From Trematomus loennbergii (taxonomy: Eukaryota > Chordata > Actinopteri > Perciformes > Nototheniidae), in the NCBI GenBank assembly GCA_012861695.1, contig JAAOOA010000093.1:481001-545000 (forward strand): DNA of 64,000 nt, read 5' to 3'. The notes beneath the pieces were generated by a model that was not told the origin of the DNA, made no database searches, and saw only the letters and a program-made list of their open reading frames with translations. Positions within the stretch are counted from its first letter, which is position 1. Each line of letters starts with the position of its first letter. Below, piece by piece: positions 46,334 through 59,136 of this stretch. A program made the translations under genes and the position numbers.

Positions 46334-47345
46334 TTAATTAAAGGATTCTCAGATAATGATTTGTTGCAATGCTTCCAGGAACAACATGTCAGCCCCTTGA
46401 ATTCAACACGTTTTTGGTTTCTTAGCGCCTACAGTGTATACTGAGAAGTCAAGATAACATCACAATGCAGGACCTGCTCAACTTTAGCTGATGGATTCTT
46501 GGATTTTTCAAAACAAATGTGTGGATAATTTAGTAACTAAAAGGAAAACGCAAAGTGAAATCTTGCTTCGGGGTCCCCTGAATGCATGATTCAAAAGTTG
46601 TGTCTCTAGACCAGATGTGATGGAATGACTTTGTGGTCAACAAATCACAAACAATCTGAATCAAGGCCCCGAAATTCACTTTGTACTATCGCTGTTGTTC
46701 AATACACAAAGCAGCTGAACACGTTTGTCTTCTCGTGGGTTTTATCATCTGAAGCACCACTGATGAGCATTTCCTGCATGAGCGACCTCAGGATGAATCA
46801 AATCTCCAACCTTGGCCATTAGTGCCATACTGTACTGATCGTGCCATAAAAGCAAACATAAAAGGTTGACTGACTCTGTTGCTCTAATTGGGTGGCGAGA
46901 AAAAAAATCCACTTCAATAAAAAGCGCTGAACACTCAAATGAAGATGATTAAAAATGGCTTGACATGCCTTGTTTAAGAGCACAGTGGAGGTTCAGACAA
47001 CGGCAGCGATAAGAGTGTGTGTGTTCGTGTGTGTGTTTGTGTGTGTGTGTGTGTGTGGGCCTCATCCCAAAGCCCTCCAGTACCTGACAGATCTGATATC
47101 CTTATGTCGAAGCAATCGTAATCTGAGGCGACACGCAACGGCAATTAAAAATAAATAAATAAAATAACCGGCCCAATTAGCGACCCACGATGATCCGATA
47201 ATCTGCTAAAGCGACTACGGCGACTTCCCCATTCTCTCTCTGATGTGTGTGTTTGTGTGTGTGAGCATGGGAGTGAGAGGCCAACGAGGATAGATCCTAA
47301 CACAGAGCGTCGCCTGGCATTAAGACTGACACACGTCAATCTGGC

Positions 47346-48460
47346 GGATATGTCAGACTGAATGAGGGAGAGAGAGTAGGGAGGCGGAGGGCACATGCAG
47401 AGGACTAAAATAGAAGGAAAGTTAAGATAGATGAGGGAAAGGAATGGTGGGGGGAAGAATGAAGAAAAGATAATCAGGGGGGAATTCAAGTAAGAGGGCA
47501 GAAAAAGGGTTAGAGGGGTGGAGGAAGAGAGAAGGAAAGGAAACATCAATGGAAAGAGGACAGACGAAACACAGGAGGGAGGTGCAGAAGTGTAAATAAG
47601 GTCAGATGGTTGCGTGATAGAGAGAAGTTCAGGTGGAAGGAGGACAGCCGAGGGGTACAAGAGGAAGTGAAGAAGTAATCAAAGGAGGGGTGTAAATGAA
47701 AATACTTAGGAGTGCGAGACAACAGGAATTGTGGAGGAGGTAACAAGAGTGAAGGATGAGGAGATAATGATAGGAGGAAATGAGAGAAGGTAAAGAGAGG
47801 TATGGGGGTAGGAGGAAAGCACAGTAGCAGATGTGTGTGGGGGCTCAGAGGAGGACACATTAATAGAGGAAGAGAAGAAGAAAAAGGACACAGGATGATT
47901 CAGAAGCTACCGGAGGAATGCAGCACGGAAATGGAGGAAGAGTGAAGAAGAGTAGGAGGAACAGGGGAGTAGATGAGGAAGGAGAAAATACATAGGGAAA
48001 AGAGGGATATTTGGAAGAGGGGAAATGAGTGGTAGAAAAGCTGGGTTTGCTGAGGAAGGAGTGGATGAGGGGGGTGTAGAATATTTTCGGGGGGAGCAAG
48101 AGGGAAGATGAGGAAAAAGGAGGGCAGCGAAGAAGAGATGGATGGGCAGAGAAGGTGTGGAGACAGATGGAAGCAAAGGGGAAGGAAAGGGGAAATAAAT
48201 GGTGGAGAAAGCACAAGGCGGGAGAGAAACGCGTACGGCAGAGAACGATGGAGGGAAGACTGGAAGACAGAAAAGAATGGGGATTAAAGGGACAGGGTTA
48301 GGAAGCTCAGATTTACGTTTGGGACGTGTTGGAGCACAGGGAAAGCGAGAAGAGAAGATAGTGATAATCAGAATACATTTACAGGAAGAAGAGGCAGAGG
48401 AGTGAAGGACAGTTGAAATGGAGGATGAGCAGGAGAAGAAAGCAGAAAGGAGCAGCAGGA
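47346..48460. repeat. 1.1-kb polypurine tract
   Basis: The + strand is overwhelmingly A and G (GGAGGAAG, AGAAGAAG, GGGGAGCAAG types) without a simple repeat unit. Long minus-strand frames here lack stop codons because of composition. They are not conserved-looking proteins. Confidence 0.85.
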
Positions 48461-49159
48461 GTCGAGGAGCAGAGATTTATGTGTGGAGAGGGTCTGCAGC
48501 CAGGCCTATTATAGATGGGACTCTCCTGGGAGCGCAGAGCCCCGGAGTTTTCCAGGCATTTCCAACATATTTCACAGCCGGTCCGAGCAGCACGCTGCGA
48601 TGCACAAAGCTCCGCCCCCGACAGAGTCCTCATCTCCCAGGATAAAGAAAGTGGGCCTTTCTCGGCATGAGTATTCAATAATAGTGATAAAAGACCAGGA
48701 GTGACCCCTTCTCAGCTTTTTTGGAAGAGGAGTAAGAAAAACCAAGCAGGCCATCCTCTCCAAGGAGAAGCTTTCAAAGAAATGCAAGCATAGAAGCAGC
48801 AAGAGCATGAAAGTGCCTGGCTTTTGTACGAGGAAAAATGTCAACAAAAAGGGCTGCGAGATCAAATAAGCCGAGTGTGGAGGTAGTTTATGTTTCTCTC
48901 CCTCTGCCTCCCTCTCTGTTTCTTTGTCTGCCTGTTTTCTCTCGCTCGCTCGCCGTCTGAGAGCCTCGTGTGTGGAGGTGAGAGAGAACAATTGAATGGG
49001 CCTCCCACACAAAATCCATTCAGAGACATCTTGAGGATTAAGAATGAGAAATTGTCCGGCGCTGTGAATTAAATCAATCTGATCCATTACAAGATCCCCA
49101 TCACAAGGTTTCCCCTTTTTGTCTTTGGCCCTGGATTATGCATGCTGCTCAATATCGAT

Positions 49160-49294
<135 letters not shown>

Positions 49295-49779
49295 TGCACT
49301 TATCCCATATATTATGTAACACTGTAATGTGTCCCACAATTAAGTGATTGCTTGAGTGACTGTTAATCAAATATGACAATTGACTATTTTGGCTTTGTTT
49401 TGGACGCAATGCTTTCAGTGAAACGTTTTAATCAATGGACGTTACCCGTGCCACGTCACTGCACCATCATTAATATCGGGTCAGATTAGTAATATTGTTT
49501 TTTCTGGTATTCCATCAGGTGTTTTCATCTGATTCAAATAGTTGGCAGACATATCATAGATAGAAAGCTCTTTGTATGGCTTCTTCTACTTACTGTAGAT
49601 ATGTTTTAATGTTCTTTTGGGCTAATTTGATTGTTCGCAGGAAAACACAAAAGTCAGGTATTGTGTTGGTACTAAAATGAGGTAATATGGACAGAAAAAC
49701 ATATGTGTAATACAGAGTTGTTGCCAACATGTTTTTTTTGTATCATTGTCAAGCTAACACACCACTTGATGTTAAAGGG

Positions 49780-49905
49780 GACCTATACTAAGCTCATGTT
49801 CTGGTTCATATTAGTATTTAGTGCCTCTACTGTGACATGTTTACATGCTTTAAGTTCAGAAAGTGCTTTAATTTAGGCCAAAAAGCTGCAAACTCATTTT
49901 AAACG
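49780..49905 (+). mobile_element. Fragment of a MITE related to family A
   Basis: TTAA followed by AGGGGACCTATACTAAG, then GTTCATATTAGTATTTAGTGCCTCTACTGTGACATG, which resembles the start of copy 7 (59955). The right part is missing. Confidence 0.55.
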
Positions 49906-51265
49906 TACATTATTAGTGCGTCATTACCCTCTTTGCTACCTGATATGTGTGCTAACATGAGTAAAATACAAACATTCCTAGAGTTTCTTGAGGAGTGTTG
50001 ACGTATACTATAGTTTGATACTGAACTATGTGAAGCCAGATGTACGTATGTATTTCAATCCATTCCTTTCCTCTTCGTCTTAGCAGACACTTACTAATTC
50101 TATTAAGATGACATATCTTACTCAAGCTAAAGCTGCTGTTAAATGAAAAGTTTGTCATATATTTAATACGTTCTCTTATAAAAATCCAATGTGTGACGAT
50201 TATAATCCTAATTTTTCACACGCTACAGACCCACTATCCACTGGCTCCACTTTCACTTAATTTAACATTTAGCGCCTTCCAATCTTTCCCACGGAGGCTT
50301 TCCCAAACTTATTTCCCTTATCAGAAACTGAACTTGTGTAACTAAATGATTTTATTGCGTGGGCTCCACGACCATCTTTTTCTTTTTTGAAGTCTCAATG
50401 TATCCCCATCCCCTTTATTTATATTCCTTTGGTGGATGTTAAACAGTGATAAAAGGAGCAGCAGCGATTTAAAGATGGAGATGGACAACATGATTAGATG
50501 ATGAAAGCTGGTATCCATCACCACCCACTCTGTTTGCGTTTGCATCCTCCCTCTGTCTGTCTATCTGCTCCCCCTCTCTCCCCTCTTATGTTTTAATGTA
50601 AGTCGATAACTATCAGGAACTGATAACACCCCGGGCTCCGCTCGGCGTGGCGAGGCTCGATGAGGCGAGGAGAAGCGAGAGCAGGGTTTGGAGGTGGTGG
50701 TGTGTGCAGGGGGTGATGTGTGTGTGTGTAGGGGTGACACTATCTCCCCTCGGTGAAGCCTGATATGCCGGGTGCAGCGGAGATAAGCTCCCAGCGCTCA
50801 GGGAGACAGTGACGTCACGCTGCTCTCTCCTGTCCGTGACGGTGAATGAAGTTATAGCGTCACCGCTGGAGATCATGTCAGACTGAGATTTGTGTTGGAA
50901 AGGAAATTAGTGTGTTTTTTTATACACTGTAACTCTTTTGTTTTTGGCATAGCTGCACCTTGCAGTGTGTGGTTGTTAATAAGCCTTTTTCACAGCAGGT
51001 TTTATTCACACAGGTGTAAATAATAATAATAACAAAACAATGGTGTGTCATATTTCAAGTGTCTGACAGTGTGACAGTGTGAATGTGAAATAACAGGATA
51101 TTAAAAAAGAAGATGACAATACGTTTACCAAAAAACATGATGTCTGCAGAATGTGATGTTGTAAAGACATAAATACAGTGCAGTCACAATATCAAGTCCA
51201 TTTAGGTGAAAACACCAGGAACTTAAAAGGTAAATTATTAGATCAAAGGAATTGGTTTAGGTTAA

Positions 51266-51544
51266 AGGGGCCCTATTATGCTTTTTCAGGGTTTCCCTTC
51301 CCTATAGTGTGTTATGGTTTGTGAGCATGTACATGGTCTGCAAAGGCTAATATCCAAAGGCGTTTCTCTCCCTAGTGACATCACTATGTAAAACTTGCGC
51401 TTCTATTGGCTAGCGCTCCAACACATTGTACGTCATAGGCCAAGATGCAGGACATCTCTTAGCGGTTGACCAATCACAACAGAGCCGGCCAGCTAACCAA
51501 ATCAAAGCAGACTGGGCTCTGGTTTCAGACAGAGGGTGAAAAGA
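51266..51544 (+). mobile_element. MITE family A, copy 4, right end lost in a GT repeat
   Basis: TTAA at 51262-51265, then AGGGGCCCTATTATGC. It follows the family to AGACAGAGGGTGAAAAG and then runs into (GT)n. Confidence 0.85.
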
Positions 51545-51750
51545 ATGTGTGTGTGTGTGTGTGTCATGGAAAGAAAGTATCTATTTTTTAAGTACTTCAG
51601 GAAAATACTTCAATGTGTGTGTTTGTGTCGGTGAGGAAGAGTTGTCGTGGGAAGAAAGTGTGTGTCTATTTTGCGTTTGTGGTGAACGAGGAAAAAGAGA
51701 GAAAGCAAGTGTGCGTCTATTTTGTAAGTACTTCAAGAAACAAAAGACAC

Positions 51751-51753
51751 TGT

Positions 51754-51815
<62 letters not shown>

Positions 51816-51955
51816 TATATTTGAGGTGGGAGGGGTTTTCTCTTCTTAGCTCAGAGAGACGAAGAAAGGGAGAGATTGTAGGTGTGTGTGTGCTTGTGTG
51901 TGTATCTGTGTGTGTGTGCTTGTGTATTTGTGTCTGTGTGTGTGTGCGAATCCAC
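51751..51955. repeat. (GT)n microsatellites
   Basis: Main GT array at 51751-51814 and an imperfect GT/CTTGTG series at about 51880-51950. Confidence 0.9.
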
Positions 51956-52159
51956 AATGTACGGCGAGGGCCAAAGGAAAATAAAAGAGTAGGTCTGCTC
52001 GCTTGTGATTGAGGCAAAGTGAGGAAGAGGGGGAGGGAGGGAGAAAAAGAGAGAGGAAGCGGGAGAAAAAGATAATTTCTTAGCTCTTCTTTTTAAATAA
52101 GTCTGTTTCTATAGCAACCATGCAACCAGCCTCTGGAGAGAGTGTGTGAGGGGAAAGTG

Positions 52160-52168
52160 GGGAGAGGA

Positions 52169-52202
<34 letters not shown>

Positions 52203-52205
52203 GTT
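52160..52205. repeat. (GA)n microsatellite
   Basis: GAGAGA run with one AAA interruption within a purine-rich patch (52015-52260). Confidence 0.9.
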
Positions 52206-53004
52206 ACCATAGCAACGGAGGAAGAGGGAGAAAAAGGACTTGAAGAAACTTTTTTTTTTTAAAAGAAAAAATGACATATAGGAAGGAAATGTGAGATAAG
52301 CAAAGTGAATTTACAGCACTGCAGCGGGTAAAGGGTGATTGGGCAGTGAGGGGCAGATTAAATTAAAAGATTTAATTAATTACTCATTACTCATTGGTGA
52401 AAGTCATTACATTACGTGGAAATGGGAGGAGATGCTTGGCACGGCCAGGGTTCAGGTTGTAAAGTCTTGTTTATTTTCTGCGTAAACAATGTGGGGTGAC
52501 TGTCAGTGGGAGCGCCTCCAGACCTTCGATGGTTATTAAACCGTCCTGGTCACATATTCAGTTCAAATAATGAGCCGCCGTAAAAACAAATGGTTCCTCT
52601 TAAAATAAGTCAATAGTGAAAAGGGCTGTAGGAGCAGGTACATTTAATATAAGATTGGAGAATTATGGTGATTGAATACGTTCTGTAATTTACTGACATT
52701 GTCCAGTGCAGCGATGTTGATTCATGACATATTTGAGGCCTTTTTTGTGTCGCTAGTTGTCATGGTTGAAGCTTCCTATAGCCAGCTACCTACAGTATGA
52801 TATTCCCATTCTTAGTTCCTCACAAAGCTCTGATTGGTCAATTGTCTATGCATCTGGCACAAAACAGAGGTCTGGAACAAGGCTAACATTTTTCTGTGAT
52901 ATTTTATTCCCAAATGCAACCCACGTTCACTCTGATCATGTTTCAGCTCTGATTTCAACCCACACAATGCTTCCAATGATAGCCGAGGCTTTTGTCCTTT
53001 AAGT

Positions 53005-53208
53005 ATTTTCCTATTATGCTTTTGGGGTTTTCCCTTACCTGTTGTGTGTTATGGTTTGTGTGCAGGTACATGGTCTGTAAAGGCTAAAATCCCAAGTTCC
53101 CTCCAGAGGGAGTTTCTCTCCCTAGTCACATCACTATGTCACACTCATGCTTCTACCAGCTAACCAATCAGAGCAGACTTGGCTCTGGTTTCAGACAGAT
53201 GGTGAAAA
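53005..53208 (+). mobile_element. MITE family A, copy 5, internally deleted
   Basis: CCTATTATGCTTTTGGGG to AGACAGATGGTGAAAAG. The middle blocks (CTCCATTGG..., the CACATTGTACGTGATAGG region) are absent, leaving about 200 bases. Confidence 0.75.
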
Positions 53209-55875
53209 GTGTAGTAAATGAAAACAAGGTAATGTGATTTTATGAGCAGGAGGCATAGAGTTTGCAGATATTTACTGACAATTCAAAGCGCTCCTAGATT
53301 CTTAAAGGACGGTTTACCAACCTGCAGGTTTGAAAACAAGGAGACATACCTTATACACTTAACTCCATCACCTAGTAGGACGGCAACAGGGACCTTTACA
53401 CCAAAGTAGTCGAGTATTACTGGGATTCATCATGTAGTTGTAATCCCCTACACTGCGAGTTTAGATATCAAATAGCCGTACTCCGCAGCCCTGTGAATAG
53501 GAGATAAAGACAGAGTGAGCAGGGTAATAGGGCTGTAGAGTATGGAGCCAGCAGAGAGGGAGACATATGAGCTCCAGTGATAATATTTGCTACGGCTGCA
53601 GCCTGATTGTCCATTCTCAGCTCTTGACCACACCTGACCTCCATCAGTGTGTGGAGAGGACGAGTGAGCAATGAGAAGCAGACGGGGAGACAGGGAGAGG
53701 GGGAGACGATTGATTGGGAGTCCCTGAGTTCAGACAGCTCCAACCACAGAGGCCTCCATCTGTTTCCCCCAAAGCACCGGAGCTACATGGTGATCCAGAA
53801 TAAGAGTCGACACGGGTCGTGTGGGGGCAGAGTGCTCACATCTTTCATCCTACACACTGATGGTATAGAAACCGTGTGTGCACATATGAAATGTACAAGG
53901 CTTCATAACATAGTGGAGCTGCAGCACATAGTCAAGTGAGAGAACAAATCATTACCAAGTATTTCGACAATAGAAGTAATTTTTCATTTAAAAATGGCCG
54001 TTTTAAGCTTCAGGCAATTCCTCTGTGTCAGATTATGACCATATTAAGAAATAAACTGAATATCTTTGGGTTTAAAAATGACAAACGAGACATTTAAAGA
54101 CATCACCTTGGAGTGAAAGAAACTGATGGACATATTTTCTATTTTTTTGCATTTTATAGACAAACAATTATTAATGGATTAATCTCGAAAAGAACCACCA
54201 TGGCTGAGAGTTGTAGCTCCTTACCTAAAGAACAAGTCCTTCTAGTTCGAGCCTTGATGTTTACTCTTCAGTTTAGGGAATATTATACGGTGAAGATGAG
54301 TTTAGACATAGAAGTCCACTTAAGGGAAAACATAAAGTGACCCTGGCACACAGGACAGTCATTTAAAAGGATGTTGCACAAAGCAGACAGATAGTAGAAG
54401 TAGTCATGCTACAGTAACATGGATGTGCTTGAAGACGATGAAATCGCTGGATCGTCGATGGGCGTCAGTGCTTGAAAATAGTACCAGCGTATGTTGATAG
54501 GGTGACATGAGTCTTCAGTGGGTGTTGATGACGCTACAGGTGCGTGGGCTGACACACAAAATAAAACTTAAAAAATAGATGTTCCTGTGTTGAGATGTGC
54601 GTCATTTGCTGTCAATGTGTGTTGCGCTCCATTCACTGAATGATTGAAAGCTCAAAAGACTTTGTTCTTTTAGTATATCTTTCTGCTTCTGGCACTGCTG
54701 CATATTGAATAGCATGCTTGGATAAGTCGCTTCACACTTCAAAGTATACATCGTGTACTTATGCTAATCCATGCATTCATTTTCCGTCTGTTTCTCCTGG
54801 TAAGAGCTGCACAGACAAAAGTTTGAGCAGAAAGGTGGAAGGTCCTTCTCCTCAGCAACGTCCTCTACTGTTGCTCTCTTTTCAGCTCTACTGGATGTGT
54901 GCTTGAAACACATTAACTGGCTTTTTATCATTTTGAAAGCACCTCGATATGTTCCACTTCAATTCTTAGTCACTCTATTGACCAGAAAATGAAGAGCTTT
55001 GCTTTATACCCCTACAAATTGATCTAAAATATTGAAATGACCACATGGGGTCAAGGATAGGATGCAGTCCCTGAACTTCAGTGAGGCAATTTCAATAAAT
55101 GTTTTGCATTGTTTCACTTTCTGAGTCTCTATGCTTTTCATCATGGCAAGATGTGTTTGACCCCTACCAGTGGCGACTACAAATGGTTTTGAGTACTTTG
55201 AGATTGTTTATATGTCCTCGGACAGATATTATCACATTGATAGGACCGAAAATATGCAAGATGCAGTCACACAACTTGTGAAGCTGAGATCAATTGATGG
55301 CTTTGCTTGGAGAAGTGAGGTAGGGGCTTGGTAGAAAGTAGGGAAGGGGGTATTGCCCTACTTTACGCCCATGGCCTGGTTTGGCGTCTTGGCTGTAGTT
55401 TTTAGTTGACTGTGTTTTATTTTCTGGGCTGTACCTGCAGTTTTTTTGCTGTCATTGTGTCTTTAGCCTTTAGCTAGGAATGTCTGCTGTGCAGTGCATG
55501 CAGAGCAACAATGTTAATCAGAAGTCATTCAAATGTGTGCATTTTGGAATTGTATAGTCTATCTAATTTAGTCACCTACCTAACTAAATGCAGATTTTCT
55601 ACTAGAATGTGCTTTCTTTTGTGAGTGTATTAATGCTACTCTTGTATATTTCCTCCTACCGACTCAAACTTCTTTTACTTTTTACCATCGTTTGTTGTGA
55701 GTTTTTGCAAAGCACCCTAGGAGCCCAATAAATTTTTTTCTTTTAAATGATAAAAAATGTAGTGTTCTTGCATCAAACTTTTCCCGGCATACAGTAAAGA
55801 GCCTCCTCTGTAGAGTTCTTCTGTAAGTTGCTCGAGTGTGGGTGCATGACTTTTCAGACTTAAATTGAATCTGAT

Positions 55876-55920
55876 TCTTTTACACTGAACTCTTTTACAC
55901 TGAACTCTTTTACACTGAAC
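55876..55920 (+). repeat. 15-bp tandem repeat, three copies
   Basis: Unit TCTTTTACACTGAAC in three perfect copies. The minus-strand reading KRVQCKRVQC is a by-product. Confidence 0.95.
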
Positions 55921-57705
55921 TCTTTCGGCGCCTTTGCCTCCGTAAGATGCTGTTTTGTTAACAGCACAGAAACTATCTGGTAGATTTCTTCTGCTCACAT
56001 CAAGCAAAGCGCTTTACAGCAGACAGAGCAGGGTGAAATTAATGGGGTTTGGAACAAAAGGTTTTGAGAAAGATTTCCTATTCCCCGTGCAATTATTTAA
56101 TCCCTTGTAATTAGTCTCCTTGTTCGAAAAGGAATATACATTGAGTTGGGAGATAAAACTGCAGACAAAAACAACATGGATTTCTTTTGTGCAGCCTATA
56201 CACATCACGTACTCTGGCTTTGAACAGCAGCCACTAATGATTTACATTTGTTATACTCAAATTCACAAGGATCATTATTTTCCAAGAGGACAACCGTTAT
56301 AATTAGTCGTAAACATGGTCCAGTTTTTCTGCATAAATTAACCTTTTGGAATTAAGCTCCAGTGCATTCTGACATCTGACAGGAAAAGATGTTCATCACT
56401 TTCTCTTTCTGCTTTTATGGACAATCATTGTGTGGTGGATTCACCGCAGCAGATAATGAGGAGCACATAGTCATTTCAGATCTGGCTGAGCCCACACAGG
56501 ACAGCTGTCTATTTTAAGCTATAGCTGCTGGCCAGCGAACCATTAGCCTGTTTTACACCGATAGCAAATAGCCATTAGGCGTAACTGCAAGCCAGTTAGC
56601 CAACAGCCATCTGCCGCACTCTGCAATTATGCCGCCTTAAAGTGCTGTTGGAAATATAGTAATTATGAGTTGAATGTGCATTAATGACCCGACACAATGG
56701 TAAATACGTCGGGGAAAGAGGGAATTTTCAATGATACCTGCGGTGGCAATCTGTGTTCTGAAGAGCATGCAAGCTATTTGAATACTGATGGAGTTTGAAA
56801 TGATTTGATAAATAAAACTAAAAGCAAAGCTACTGATGTGACCATTTCACTTTTTATAGTGTTGTGCACTTTTTAAAGCTACTCAAAGTTATATATCCAT
56901 CTGAGCTCAGCTGCTCTTGATGAGCTTTGAAAGCGTTTGGCGCCAACTGGAGTAGCTTGTTAGCCATTAGCTGCTAGCTTTGTGTTTCCCATGATATTCT
57001 GTTCAATGAGCTCATTGAAACCGTGCTGCTACTACCAGCTCTCAGTGTGAATCCACAGGCTGTGTTTGGTGACTCTTTTTCTGGCAATAATCGTCATTGT
57101 AGTCAGGAGCACATTCAGGTCAAGCAACTTGACTCATTTGCCGCGAGCCTTTTTGCTTTCACAATGCTCTGATTAAGTGGTACAATAGTTGCAAATCTGC
57201 TGGCGTGTTTGCTGAAGAGTAATTACTAGCGTCTGATAAGCGTTCTGGGAAGTTTCCCAGCTCCATGATTTCCACCGAGGCTTTATCTCAATTGAATGTG
57301 ATTGTTTTTGCCGAATTGGCTCAGCCATGATCCTGGAATCTGGCCTTGTCTCACACACATGATAAGACAACAGATTGCCTTGTACGCCATCCAACCCAGA
57401 ATAATGCCGCAAGCTGTAATAATTCACACCATCCGTGAGGGTTTTTCCACAACTACATGCCTTCCTCCTCGCAGAGATAAAACTGCAGCTCTCTGGCAAA
57501 GTCTGAGAATCATAAATGACATGGTGGAGGCACTAATTGGCCACATAGAAGCGAGCTCAGGCATCTCATAAACACATCACACAACGTAAACGCGGTGATG
57601 CAAATCAGGCTGGAGATGAAGTGCTCGGAGGTGGGAGATGGAGGGAGGGATTCTGGGATATGAAGAACCAGGTTTCCCACTTTCTTAATGTGCCTTTTGT
57701 GTTGT

Positions 57706-57710
<5 letters not shown>

Positions 57711-57757
<47 letters not shown>
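57711..57757. repeat. (GT)n microsatellite
   Basis: GT array at the left edge of the locally repeated segment described next. Confidence 0.95.
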
Positions 57758-58507
57758 TGCCTCACTTCTCCTCTCTCAGGATCACTCCGTTTGTGTTACC
57801 ATGGGGATGGCATGCTTCCTATATCTCTCCTGCTTAACCCCCCCCCTCTCCACACCACCTCCTCTCTTTCTCTCTCTCTCCTTAACTCACTGGTTTCAGT
57901 GTTACCATGGCGACACATGTCTGTCTCCTCCACCTGTTTCACGTGCTGCCCCGTCTTTCTGGGTCTCCGTCTGTCTGCGTGTCTGTCTGTTTGTCTGTGT
58001 GTCTGTTTGTCTGTCTGTCTGTCTGTCTGCTTCTCTGTTTGCCTGTCTGTCTGCTTCTCTGTCTGCCCTTGGTTTGCCTTCTTTGTTTACACATTTTTTA
58101 TTTACTCTGTGATTTATGTATCTGCATGATTGTCCGTCCTTGTCTGTGTTCGCTTCCTATCCCACTCTTTAGGGTTAGGGTTGAATGTAGATAGAGACAA
58201 TTTAGGAACCAGAATATGATGCAATACATGTGCTTGTAAACTTCAGTTGGACAATTTCAAATGTACTGATTTATGTTTTACATCAAGTGCTGGTATTATA
58301 TCGGTATGTTTGAGTCTGTGTTATTTTGGCAAAATGTCTTCCTGGACTCATCATCTGTCACAGAAAATACAACAAAGAAGCTGTTTTGACAGGTGGTTAT
58401 TATATCTGTGGACTGATATTATCACAGTGATAGAGCCCCAATATGTAAAATAGACTCACAAAACTTGAAGTGTGTAGTTGCGATCAAAATGAAGCCTTAG
58501 CTCGAAT

Positions 58508-58690
58508 CAGGGCGGACTAGGACTAAAAATCGGCCCGGGAAACTCGACCAGCCGACCGGCCCAACTCGGTACCGCTAGTCAATTGTCAACGGGGGGGGGG
58601 TTTGGGTGCTAGTGAATTGTCCGACCGGCCCACTTCGGTACCGGCCCACCGGGAAAACTCCCGGTATTCCCAATGGCCAGTCCGCCCCTG
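58508..58690. mobile_element. Short hAT-type MITE with near-perfect 8-bp target duplication
   Basis: Begins CAGGGCGGACTAG and ends CCAGTCCGCCCCTG; flanked by GCTCGAAT (58500-58507) and GTTCGAAT (58691-58698), one mismatch. Only 183 bases long, with a G10 run and internal repeats of GACCGGCCCA-CTCGGTACC. Confidence 0.88.
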
Positions 58691-58843
58691 GTTCGAATAG
58701 AGTTACGGTCCAAGCAAGATTGAGAGGAAATGCATGATGGTTGTTCTCCCATGTTTGTCCCTGTCTGGGTTTACTTTCTGTCCCACTCTTTAGGGTTAGG
58801 GTTACATCTGTAAACACATTAAGATATAGACATGGTATTATAA

Positions 58844-59136
58844 GAGACCCTATTATGTTCGTTGGAGTTTCCCTTTGTGTGTTAGATTTTGTGGATGTAA
58901 ATGGTCTGCAAAGGCCCCTCCAGAAGGAGTTTCTCTCCCACACACCTGCCTGAAACGTCTCCATTGGAAATCTTTGTTTACTTCTGAAATATAGTGACAT
59001 CACTCGGTAACACTCGCTCTTGTATTGGCTAGCGTTCCAACCCATCTTACTGTACATCTAACGCCAGCTAACCAATCAGATTAGACTGGACTCTAAATAT
59101 AAATATGTACCTGAAAATGAGTATAATAGGGCCCCT
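58844..59136 (+). mobile_element. MITE family A, copy 6
   Basis: Left end degraded (AGAGACCCTATTATG). Right end AATAGGGCCCCT is followed by TTAA at 59137-59140. Confidence 0.85.

Noticed and set aside
47145..48216. Several long minus-strand frames
   Set aside because: They lie in the polypurine tract, overlap each other in all frames and consist of Ser/Pro/Phe/Leu low-complexity sequence.
58160..58185. Telomere-like GGGTTAGGGTT
   Set aside because: Only about two hexamer units, located inside a locally duplicated segment; not an interstitial telomere array.
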